NCBI GenBank assembly: GCA_005240105.1
Contig: SBAT01000080.1
Location: forward strand, 1-6,675
DNA length: 6,675 nucleotides
Source of the DNA: Chloroflexota bacterium
GTDB lineage: Bacteria > Cyanobacteriota > Vampirovibrionia > Obscuribacterales > Obscuribacteraceae
Direction: 5' to 3'
The notes below the pieces were generated by a model that was given only the letters and a program-made list of their open reading frames with translations, made no database searches and was not told where the DNA came from. Shown one piece after another: positions 1 to 6,636 of the stretch; within the stretch, counting starts at the first letter, position 1, and the number at the start of each line of letters is the position of its first letter. The translations under genes were made by a program, and so were the position numbers.

Positions 1-806
1 AAATTACCCACATGCCTTATGGGCTGATTGTTCGCGACACCGGCTCGACCAATGGCACGCAGTTAAACGGCGATTGGTTAATTCCAGGACGTGAATATAT
101 CTTGCGCAATGGTGACCGCTTAACAATAGGTCCCTTTAGCTTGCTGGTTGAATTGACACAAGAAGGCGGCGGCACGGGAATCGATGCTGATATGGAAACA
201 ACGCGTCTGCGCATTGATGTTGTTAATGCCACCATTCTTGTCGCTGACCTAAAAGGCTTCACCGGCTTAATGGAAGCTTATGCGCAAGATCCCGGCAAAG
301 TTATGCAAGCAGTACAACAGGTCTTCCAGTATCTAAGAGAAGAAATTCGCACCAACCAAGGTCAGCTGGATAAAATTGCCGGTGACGCTATTATGGCTTA
401 CTGGCATGCGAATCCAAACGCTCCCAGCGAACACACGCACAACGCCTGTCAAAGTGCATTGCAACTGCGTTCTGTAATTAAAACCATTGCCCGCGATCAC
501 AATTACTGGCCGTTTCCAGACTTCCCCCTGCAGCTTGATATGGCCATTGCCTCCGGTCCGGTTGCTTCAGGCACACTCTTGTATGACGAAGCCAATCAAG
601 CAGTTTTGGGCGATACAGCCAATTTGGCTTTTCATCTGGAGAAGCTTATCGGCGAAGACAATGCCGGTGAAATTCTTGTTGAGAGCCACGCCTACGATCT
701 TTCCAAAGATTCCTTCAGCTATGAAAATCTTGGACAATTCAATATTAAAGGCAGACAACAAGCAGTCAACGTCTATAGATTGATTGATTATCTGAGGACT
801 CGTTAA
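1..806 (+). CDS. FHA-domain class III adenylate/guanylate cyclase homologue, 5' partial
   Basis: Signalling protein that would make a cyclic nucleotide from ATP or GTP if active. The reading frame is open to the left edge (codons begin at position 3, reading I-T-H before the first ATG at 12), and that ATG lies inside an FHA domain, so the true start is outside the window. Numbered from ATG 12: residues 1-48 are the C-terminal half of an FHA (phosphothreonine-binding) domain with RDTGSTNGTQLNG at 8-20 and NGDRLTIG at 33-40; a short linker follows; residues 70-262 are the cyclase domain. Metal-binding Asp79 (VADLKGFT) and Asp125 (KIAGDAIMAYW) and purine-binding Lys121 are present, as is the transition-state Asn204 (GDTANLAFHLE). 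By alignment with the family, the purine-selecting Asp/Thr is Ala197 and the transition-state Arg is His208, so catalysis may be weak, altered or lost. No membrane segment is visible. It precedes nagZ closely. Family assignment is secure; activity is uncertain. Confidence 0.88.
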   Translation, partial: ITHMPYGLIVRDTGSTNGTQLNGDWLIPGREYILRNGDRLTIGPFSLLVELTQEGGGTGIDADMETTRLRIDVVNATILVADLKGFTGLMEAYAQDPGKVMQAVQQVFQYLREEIRTNQGQLDKIAGDAIMAYWHANPNAPSEHTHNACQSALQLRSVIKTIARDHNYWPFPDFPLQLDMAIASGPVASGTLLYDEANQAVLGDTANLAFHLEKLIGEDNAGEILVESHAYDLSKDSFSYENLGQFNIKGRQQAVNVYRLIDYLRTR

Positions 807-820
807 AAGTGGCGGCAAGC

Positions 821-830
821 AAGGAGAGGA
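821..830 (+). promoter_or_regulatory. Ribosome binding site choosing the nagZ start
   Basis: The purine run AAGGAGAGGA contains AGGAG and GAGG and ends 8 bases before GTG 839, a good Shine-Dalgarno position. The alternative in-frame GTG at 809 has only a weaker GAGG at 794-797, inside the end of the cyclase gene. An ATG at 837 is in another frame and stops after five codons. Confidence 0.6.
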
Positions 831-838
831 CACTAAAT

Positions 839-2404
839 GTGTCGTCGGAGCTGAAACAAGCAGCAGGTCGTCTCATTGTCGGCAAGGTTCCAGGCACAGT
901 ACTCGATGACGAATCACGTCACTTGCTTGCCTCCGGCATCATGGGCGGTGTCACTTTCTTTAAGGACAACGCCCTCAACTTGACTCAGCTGTCGGATCTC
1001 GTTTTTGACATTGTGGATGCCTACGCTTCAAGTAATGAGACTTTGCCATTCATAACGGTTGACCAAGAAGGCGGCGCTGTTCAACGTTTTGATCATGTCA
1101 TAACACCCCTGCCGTCGGCCATGGCATTAGCTGCTTGCCAAAACTCAGTCGTCCTGAAAGACATAACGACTATTAACGCTCAGGAACTGAAATTACTTGG
1201 CTTTAATTGCTTACTGGCACCGGTTTTGGATGTAGCACTAAATGACAAGAACCCAATTGTTTCCACGCGCGCATTCAGTGATGACAAAAACACTGTTGCT
1301 GCTCTTGGAAAAAATGTTATTGAAACGCTTAAGAACCAGGCGATCTTAGCCGTTGGCAAACACTTCCCTGGACACGGCGGCACGACGGACGACACTCATT
1401 TGGCGCTTGCCGTCAACGAAAAGAACCTGGCTGAATTGTCCAGTTCCGAACTTGATCCATTTAAGAAGAACATTGCCGAGCTACCGGCAATGCTTACATC
1501 ACATGTCTGGTTCAGCCAAATTGACACTCAACCTCTGCCGGCAAGTTTGTCATACAAAGTAACTACTGAATTATTGCGGCAACAACTAAAGTTTGATCGA
1601 CTGGTTATAACCGATGATTTACTAATGAAAGCAATCACCAGCAAGTGGGGATTGGGTCAAGCAGCAGTCATGGCTTTAGAAGCCGGAGCAGACATTCTGC
1701 TTACCTGCGGCACAGCCAATGAAATTAGATCCGTTCATGATGCCGTCATTGCTGCAGTTGAGTCAGGACGATTAACAGAAGAACGTCTGGAAAAATCACT
1801 GACACGATTAGAGCGCGCCTTGCTGCCCTTATCTAAAGAACGTTACTTTCATATCCGTGCAGGCAATAGACATGACTCAATTAAAAAGATAGAAGCCTCC
1901 CTGACCAGAAATAGATTGATTGCCTTGGAAGCATCACAACAAGCAATAAGCCAATTGCGAGGCAATCTTCCCAATCTTACAGAAGGGAATTGGATAATAG
2001 TTAGCCCCGATCATCCCCGCTACGATCTTGATCTGGCAAGCTTCATAAACCGCTCCAGCTTAAAGGTGAGCGAGATCCGTTACAGCCTCAATCCAACACT
2101 TGAAGAATGCCAGACAATACAGAAGCAAGTAAGCGGACACAATTGCATCTTCTTAACCTTCCGCACGGCAATCTACCAAGAACAAATACTGCTCGCCAAC
2201 TTGCTCAAGAGTGAATGCCACAGAACACTAGCTGTAGCAACAGATGCGCCGTTTGACGCCAATTACTTGCCACACTGGGAAAACTATCTGGCCACTTTTG
2301 ATCCAAGCAGTTTGGCAATGGAAGCCCTGTCCAATACACTGTGCACAGGACGAAAGCCTAGCGGAAAATGCCCAACCGGTATTAATGCACCATCAATGAA
2401 GTAA
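839..2404 (+). CDS. nagZ: Glycoside hydrolase family 3 beta-N-acetylhexosaminidase (NagZ-like), two-domain
   Basis: Predicted to remove N-acetylglucosamine from muropeptides in peptidoglycan recycling; with no signal peptide, it is probably cytoplasmic. Numbered from GTG 839 (521 residues): VDQEGG at 74-79, LAPVLDV at 126-132, STRAFSDD at 142-149, KHFPGHG at 174-180, the D-x-H dyad (Asp185, His187) that serves as acid/base in NagZ enzymes, and nucleophile Asp259 in ITDDLLM. These are the hallmarks of the NagZ branch of GH3. Residues from about 345 to the end form an extra C-terminal domain ending in the GH3-like PSGK segment (about 507-510), so the protein is much longer than the single-domain E. 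coli enzyme (341 residues). GTG 839 was preferred because AAGGAGAGGA lies at 821-830 at a suitable distance; an in-frame GTG at 809 would add ten residues and start 2 bases after the cyclase stop. The 3' end overlaps nth by 12 bases. Another GH3 substrate cannot be excluded. Confidence 0.9.
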   Translation: MSSELKQAAGRLIVGKVPGTVLDDESRHLLASGIMGGVTFFKDNALNLTQLSDLVFDIVDAYASSNETLPFITVDQEGGAVQRFDHVITPLPSAMALAACQNSVVLKDITTINAQELKLLGFNCLLAPVLDVALNDKNPIVSTRAFSDDKNTVAALGKNVIETLKNQAILAVGKHFPGHGGTTDDTHLALAVNEKNLAELSSSELDPFKKNIAELPAMLTSHVWFSQIDTQPLPASLSYKVTTELLRQQLKFDRLVITDDLLMKAITSKWGLGQAAVMALEAGADILLTCGTANEIRSVHDAVIAAVESGRLTEERLEKSLTRLERALLPLSKERYFHIRAGNRHDSIKKIEASLTRNRLIALEASQQAISQLRGNLPNLTEGNWIIVSPDHPRYDLDLASFINRSSLKVSEIRYSLNPTLEECQTIQKQVSGHNCIFLTFRTAIYQEQILLANLLKSECHRTLAVATDAPFDANYLPHWENYLATFDPSSLAMEALSNTLCTGRKPSGKCPTGINAPSMK

Positions 2405-3076
2405 TGAGGCCGGGCAAAGATGGTTAATGGGACAATGCGCACAATCCGGCTTGCGCGCGTAACAAGTCCGCCGCCCGTGCCAAATCAAGGTAATAGATAA
2501 CTTGGACCAATCTTGTGCTGGGAAAATTTTCTGCAGGTCCTTTTCAATTTTCAGCGGGTCCGCTTCCTTGCTTAAGCCCAGACGCTTGGACAGCCTTTGC
2601 ACATGCGTATCAACAGACCAGCCAGGAATTTGATGCGCCACCCCTAAAACCACATTAGCTGTCTTCCTACCCACGCCAGCAAGCGTAGTCAACTCTTCCA
2701 CTGTCTTGGGCACCTTACCGCCAAATTTCTGGATGAGACCTTCGGCACAGGCTTGAATATTGCGCGCTTTGGCATTGAAAAAACCTGTCGGGCGTATCAG
2801 TTGCTGAACTTCTTCCAGATTGGCCTCGGCCAATGCCTTTGCTGTCGGGAAGCGTTTGAACAATTTTGGCGTCACTTTATTCACTGTGACATCCGTGCAT
2901 TGCGCTGAAAGTATGACTGAAATCAAAAGTTCGAAATCATTCTTGTAGGTAAGTTCGCATTCCGCATCCGGATATCTTTTGCACAGGAGATCGATCATTT
3001 CCTGTGCTCTATCGCGACTGACCTTCTTGAATTTGGTAGCGGTTTTAGCTTTGGTTTTCACAACTTTGCGCGGCAT
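2393..3076 (-). CDS. nth: Endonuclease III, bifunctional DNA glycosylase/AP lyase
   Basis: Base-excision repair enzyme that removes oxidised pyrimidines and cleaves the resulting abasic site. The 227-residue product shows the whole family signature: DFELLISVILSAQCTD at 47-62, helix-hairpin-helix TLAGVGRKTANVVLG at 131-145 with catalytic Lys138, VDTHVQRLSKRLGL at 155-168 with catalytic Asp156, and a C-terminal [4Fe-4S] loop with Cys205, Cys212, Cys215 and Cys221 in the classic C-x6-C-x2-C-x5-C spacing. A Lys-rich stretch of about 20 residues precedes the catalytic core and explains why it is longer than the E. coli protein (211 residues). The ATG at 3076 has an AAGGA-type ribosome binding site a few bases upstream. 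It is the last gene of the leftward block, 21 bases after ispE. Its stop lies inside the end of convergent nagZ. Confidence 0.97.
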   Translation of the reverse strand: MPRKVVKTKAKTATKFKKVSRDRAQEMIDLLCKRYPDAECELTYKNDFELLISVILSAQCTDVTVNKVTPKLFKRFPTAKALAEANLEEVQQLIRPTGFFNAKARNIQACAEGLIQKFGGKVPKTVEELTTLAGVGRKTANVVLGVAHQIPGWSVDTHVQRLSKRLGLSKEADPLKIEKDLQKIFPAQDWSKLSITLIWHGRRTCYARKPDCAHCPINHLCPASLLH

Positions 3077-3097
3077 GAAAATTCCTTACCTGTGCAT

Positions 3098-4045
3098 TCA
3101 AGACGCTGCTACTGTCAAGCCATTCTTAACGGAGCTAGTTATGAAAACATCCAGTTTGTCGGCATAAGAGGAAGAAACAAGCTTGCTGCGCACAAAATGC
3201 GCCATTTCCAGATCACTTGTAAGAGCAAATATTGTTGGTCCGCTGCCGGTCAATTGGACATATGGACAACTGTAGCCGACAAGTATCTGTTTCAACTCAG
3301 CTAGTTCCGGATAATGGCTATAAACAACTGGTTCAAAAACATTGCCGAATGCACTAATTGCCGAATCCAATTCACCAAAGGAAAGAGCGCCGACTGCATT
3401 TTCCAAATTAGGGCGATTAATACTTGCTAGTCCTTTTTCTTGAACGTATAAGTCATATTGCTTATAAACCCAGGGAGTGGAAAGGGCAATATCTTTAGTT
3501 TTCACAAGGCAGAAATTCAAATCAACTGCTGATTCCACAGTCCTTATTAAATCGCCGCGGCCCAGCCCTACGGCTATGCCGCCAGACAGGCAGAACGGCA
3601 CATCGGTTCCCAGCTTGCCGGCCAGCTCTTTCAGTTGTGGTTCACTTAGGGCAAGACCAAAAAACTCATTTAGTGCCAATAGAGTAGCGGCAGCATTGCT
3701 GCTGCCCCCGGCTAAACCCGCCGCAATAGGAATATTCTTCTCGACCGTTGCCGTTAGAGTAAAGGCTCCTAAATCCGGTCGACATTCATGAAAGGACTTG
3801 GCGGCACGATAGATCAAATTGGTATCATCAAGCGGAAACTGTTTTTTATTTTGTCCTTGGGCAAGATATATGTCAGCCTTGAAAGCGCTGCTTCTATCTA
3901 TAACAAAAGTCAGTTTGTCACCCAAGTCCACTGCCTGCATGAGCGTAGCTACTTCATGATAGCCATCAGGCAGAGTATTGAGAATATCAAAAGTCAGGTT
4001 GACCTTCGCTTGCGAATTCACAGCCAGCCTGCTCGACGCTTTCAT
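3098..4045 (-). CDS. ispE: 4-diphosphocytidyl-2-C-methyl-D-erythritol kinase (GHMP family)
   Basis: Catalyses the ATP-dependent 2-phosphorylation of CDP-methylerythritol in the MEP (non-mevalonate) route to isoprenoid precursors; soluble and cytoplasmic. Numbered from ATG 4045 (315 residues): AKVNLTFDIL near 13-22 with catalytic Lys14, DGYHEV at 27-32, the GHMP ATP-binding loop PIAAGLAGGSSNA at 106-118, catalytic Asp148 in GTDVPF, and the C-terminal GSGPT motif at 267-271. It is somewhat longer than E. coli IspE (283 residues). The start follows the rsmA stop by 2 bases. An in-frame TTG at 4051 would instead make a 4-base TTGA overlap with that stop; ATG is favoured because a weak AAGAGA lies about 7 bases upstream of it and is too close to the TTG. 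Translation is probably coupled to rsmA. All key residues are intact. Confidence 0.96.
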   Translation of the reverse strand: MKASSRLAVNSQAKVNLTFDILNTLPDGYHEVATLMQAVDLGDKLTFVIDRSSAFKADIYLAQGQNKKQFPLDDTNLIYRAAKSFHECRPDLGAFTLTATVEKNIPIAAGLAGGSSNAAATLLALNEFFGLALSEPQLKELAGKLGTDVPFCLSGGIAVGLGRGDLIRTVESAVDLNFCLVKTKDIALSTPWVYKQYDLYVQEKGLASINRPNLENAVGALSFGELDSAISAFGNVFEPVVYSHYPELAELKQILVGYSCPYVQLTGSGPTIFALTSDLEMAHFVRSKLVSSSYADKLDVFITSSVKNGLTVAAS

Positions 4046-4047
4046 GG

Positions 4048-4911
4048 TCAATTCTCTTGCTTGACAAATGCTAATGCATCCGTCAAATTGGCAAATTGCC
4101 TTAACGACAAGCGCTCCGCTCTAACTTGCGGATCAAAGGAAAGCTTCCTAAACACATCGTCCAATACATCTTGAGGCAACTGCGTGAATGCCAGAGTGTT
4201 CTTCAACATCTTACGGCGTTGACTAAAACCAGCTTTTATCACTTGGCGCAAAAATTTGTGGTTGGTACATTCAATTGCCGGCTTTTCCAAAAGATCAAAC
4301 CTAACAACAGCTGAATTAACATTCGGCGGCGGGTAAAAGGCTTCTCGTCCAACTTTTCTTATGAGAGTTGCATTGGCAAAATAATTGACTAGTAAAGTTA
4401 CCTGGCTGTAGTCCTTATTACCCGGCTTAGCAACGAACCTTTCAGCCACTTCCAGCTGCACCGTCAAAACAACTGATTTGATTTTATCGAGCCAGGGTGA
4501 AGGTTGTCCTATTTCTCCAAAGACATGGGCGACAATAGGGGCGGTTATTTGATACGGCACATTACCGACAACAGTGAGCCTATCCAAGCCATCTAAACAA
4601 CTGCCAATATCATATCGAAGAAAATCACCATGTACGACTTCCAAATTCTTGGCCTTGAGTGTGTCTAATTCAGCCACTGCCTCTTTATCTAATTCCACAG
4701 CAACGACATTAGCACCCGTCTCAATTAAGAAGCGAGTTAAGAAACCTGCTCCCGGTCCTATTTCCAGGACGCGTTCACCAGGCTCTATTTGAGCAGCTGC
4801 CACAATATCATTCAAAGCATCGGTGTCGACTAAGAAGTGCTGACCAAGGTGTTTCTTAGTGTGAAAGCTCTTTGCTAAATCAATAAGCTCCTTGGAAGAC
4901 GGCAAGGTCAC
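4048..4911 (-). CDS. rsmA: 16S rRNA (adenine(1518)-N6/adenine(1519)-N6)-dimethyltransferase
   Basis: Also called KsgA. It transfers four methyl groups from S-adenosylmethionine to two adjacent adenines in helix 45 of 16S rRNA during late 30S maturation. The 287-residue product carries LGQHFL at 22-27, the SAM-binding motif EIGPGAGFLT at 50-59, the acidic ribose contact in VELD (Glu73), GDF at 95-97, the catalytic NVPY at 117-120 (commonly N-L/I-P-Y), FYPPPNV at 192-198, FSQRRKMLKN at 229-238 and RAERLS at 264-269. Length is close to E. coli KsgA (273). The GTG start at 4911 overlaps the upstream corC-like stop in a GTGA tetranucleotide, with GAGG about 7 bases upstream inside that gene, so translational coupling is likely. 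The neighbour ispE follows directly, a pairing known from cyanobacteria and other bacteria. Confidence 0.97.
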   Translation of the reverse strand: MTLPSSKELIDLAKSFHTKKHLGQHFLVDTDALNDIVAAAQIEPGERVLEIGPGAGFLTRFLIETGANVVAVELDKEAVAELDTLKAKNLEVVHGDFLRYDIGSCLDGLDRLTVVGNVPYQITAPIVAHVFGEIGQPSPWLDKIKSVVLTVQLEVAERFVAKPGNKDYSQVTLLVNYFANATLIRKVGREAFYPPPNVNSAVVRFDLLEKPAIECTNHKFLRQVIKAGFSQRRKMLKNTLAFTQLPQDVLDDVFRKLSFDPQVRAERLSLRQFANLTDALAFVKQEN

Positions 4912-6335
4912 TTGGTCGCCTCGACCGACTTGGACTTCTTACCATTGCCGCTTCCGGAATTGCCGGACGGCTTGGCTTCATTCCCTTTTGCTTCTGTTTC
5001 TTCCTTATTTTCTTGAACCGAGTCAGCATCAGGCATGGCACAAACAAATGGAGTCTTTATCAAACGTACTTTTATGATGCGGTGGCGGTCCGCCTCTACC
5101 ACATGCAAAGTATATTCTTCAGTGCCAACTTCATCACCTGCTCTTGGTTCGCGTCCAAGCAATCCGAAGACGTGACCGCCTATGGTGTTGAACTGTTCGT
5201 CAGTAATTTCAAAGCCGAGCCTGTCCTTAATTTCGTCGAGTGACACTTTGGCATCAAGTAAGTAAGAACCATCAGTACATTCCTGGACATACTCTTCGAC
5301 TATTTCGTGTTCATCGGCAATATCGCCAACAAGTTCTTCCAATAGATCTTCAATTGTCACAAGTCCGCGTGTTGCACCGTACTCATCGACAACAATGGCC
5401 ATGTGCGTCTTGCTGGAGCGAAACTCCGACAAGAGATCATTGATATTTTTGTTCTCTGGAATAATCAAAATCTTGCGCGCCAGCTCACGTACTTTAGCGT
5501 TTTCCTTGCGCTCGATAAATGCTCTTAGGGCATCACGAATATGCACAGTACCAAAAATCTTATCAATATCTTCTTCATAGACAGGCAAACGCGACAATCC
5601 ATGCTTCAGCGCCAATTCGACGAAGGTGCGAATGGACTCATCCGCCTGCATGCAGATCATGTCTGTTCTGGGCGTCATTACTTCCGACGATTCCGTGTCG
5701 GAAAAGTCAAAAACGCTATGCAGCATTTCTTGCTCTTCTTCTTCCAGCACGCCCTCTTCATGGCTAGCTGATACAAGCATCTTCAATTCTTCTTCCGAGT
5801 GGGCAAAATGCCTCAGTGGAGCATCTTCTACATTTAACAATCGCAAAACAAATTCGGTAAATCCGTTAAGGATAATTATGAATGGCGTAGCCAGCCAACA
5901 CCAACCTTCCATCGGCCAGATAAGAGGCAAAATTACCTGCTCTGGGCGTTGGAATGTCCAGGTCTTCGGTATAAGCTCACCAAAAACCGTCTGTACAAAG
6001 GCTGTAATGGAAAATGCCGCTACATAACAGGCAACTTTGGTAGCAGCAATAATATGTGGCGCAAATCCAGCGGCGACACCGGCACCCATCACAGCTTCAG
6101 CTAGATCGCTGGCAAAGGCTTCTTCACCAACAGCACCTAGAGCCAGCGTGGACAAAGTGATACCAAGTTGGCAGGCAGCAATGAATCTATCCGGGCTATT
6201 CAGTGCCTGTTGCACCATGACAGCCGCCTTATTACCTTCTTCAACAAGCTGGTCAATGCGGCTACGGCGAACGCGCGCCAATCCCATTTCGGCTGCAACG
6301 AAGAAGGCATTTACAAGGATCAAAAATAGAATCAA
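4908..6335 (-). CDS. CNNM (DUF21)/CBS-pair/CorC_HlyC membrane protein
   Basis: Member of the hemolysin C/CorC-like family, related to CNNM proteins linked to magnesium or cobalt efflux; often annotated 'hemolysin family protein'. Numbered from TTG 6335 (475 residues): an N-terminal hydrophobic helix running into NAFFVAAEMGLARVRRSRI (9-27), further membrane segments around 55-70, 98-120 and 135-165, the family motif VFGELIPKTW at 117-126, a CBS pair from VMTPRTDM (219-226) through SRLPVYEEDID (248-258) to the VVDEYGATRGLVTIEDLLEE segment (315-334), and a CorC_HlyC domain at about 350-425. Residues 440-475 are a hydrophilic low-complexity tail rich in Lys, Glu, Gly, Ser and Asn. The start is uncertain: TTG 6335 has no ribosome binding site and yields a short first helix, while the upstream frame continues hydrophobic to an amber codon at 6369-6371. 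First gene of the leftward operon. Transport activity is inferred from family only. Confidence 0.9.
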   Translation of the reverse strand: MILFLILVNAFFVAAEMGLARVRRSRIDQLVEEGNKAAVMVQQALNSPDRFIAACQLGITLSTLALGAVGEEAFASDLAEAVMGAGVAAGFAPHIIAATKVACYVAAFSITAFVQTVFGELIPKTWTFQRPEQVILPLIWPMEGWCWLATPFIIILNGFTEFVLRLLNVEDAPLRHFAHSEEELKMLVSASHEEGVLEEEEQEMLHSVFDFSDTESSEVMTPRTDMICMQADESIRTFVELALKHGLSRLPVYEEDIDKIFGTVHIRDALRAFIERKENAKVRELARKILIIPENKNINDLLSEFRSSKTHMAIVVDEYGATRGLVTIEDLLEELVGDIADEHEIVEEYVQECTDGSYLLDAKVSLDEIKDRLGFEITDEQFNTIGGHVFGLLGREPRAGDEVGTEEYTLHVVEADRHRIIKVRLIKTPFVCAMPDADSVQENKEETEAKGNEAKPSGNSGSGNGKKSKSVEATK

Positions 6336-6377
6336 TAGTATTTGTAAAATAGCAATTCCAGCTGCGCCCTAGCGCAA

Positions 6378-6390
6378 CTGTCCCCCCTCA
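6378..6390 (-). promoter_or_regulatory. Shine-Dalgarno-like purine run upstream of the corC-like gene
   Basis: On the minus strand this reads TGAGGGGGGACAG. Its GAGG is 8 bases before a TTG at 6377-6375 that is in frame with the corC-like protein, but that TTG is followed by CGC and then TAG. It is more than 40 bases from the downstream TTG at 6335, too far to serve that codon in the usual way. It is the strongest ribosome binding site near this gene, so either initiation begins nearby in an unusual way or the sequence here carries a mutation or error. Confidence 0.45.
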
Positions 6391-6401
6391 CCAAAAATCG
6401 T

Positions 6402-6437
6402 CAAAACTAAAAGCACCCCAGGGCTACACCACTGGGG
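6402..6437 (-). terminator. Terminator-like hairpin in the corC-like leader
   Basis: On the minus strand, CCCCAG (6437-6432) and CTGGGG (6421-6416) can form a 6-bp GC-rich stem around a 10-base loop, followed by TGCTTTTAGTTTTG, an interrupted T-rich tract. This matches a weak intrinsic terminator for leftward transcription. It lies about 25 bases upstream of the purine-rich ribosome binding site, so it could end a transcript arriving from beyond the right edge or act as an attenuator in the operon leader. The T-tract is broken by GC and AG, so efficiency is doubtful. Confidence 0.4.
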
Positions 6438-6607
6438 AGGTTCATCAGGACCGGCAATGCTACTACTTCGAGACTCTTCCATTTACTACTTGCTACTTAA
6501 GATTTCCTGACACGACTGCCAGAAAATTCCAACACATATCCTATCATAGGCATTTTTGAGGTTATCAAGATATTATCCCTTGCCGTGGTCTTAAGAGCTA
6601 GCCCTCA

Positions 6608-6616
6608 TGCCATAAT
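6608..6616 (+). promoter_or_regulatory. Possible extended -10 promoter, rightward
   Basis: TGCCATAAT fits the extended -10 pattern TG-N-TATAAT with one mismatch. No good -35 box lies 16-18 bases upstream, which is tolerated by extended -10 promoters. A start of transcription near 6623 would place a short leader before the candidate GTG/ATG starts at 6637 and 6649. The match is short and could be chance. Confidence 0.28.
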
Positions 6617-6636
6617 TTGCCCGTTAAGTGGGTCTT

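Noticed and set aside
12..14. ATG at 12 as the true start of the cyclase gene
   Set aside because: It lies inside the FHA domain, just before the conserved GSTNGT loop, and the frame is open upstream to the edge, so the gene begins outside the window.
6440..6456. CTGATGA on the minus strand within the spacer, resembling part of a hammerhead ribozyme core
   Set aside because: The required GAAA core and the enclosing three-helix arrangement are not found nearby; the heptamer alone is not evidence.
6457..6510. 17-codon rightward frame MLLLRDSSIYYLLLKIS, Leu-rich, with CAGGA upstream, resembling a leader peptide
   Set aside because: No gene to be attenuated is visible immediately downstream, and no terminator/antiterminator pair on that strand was found; frames this short are common by chance.
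6572..6577. GATAAT on the minus strand as a -10 box for the leftward operon
   Set aside because: The hexamer 16-18 bases upstream does not resemble TTGACA and no extended -10 TG is present; too weak to annotate as a promoter.
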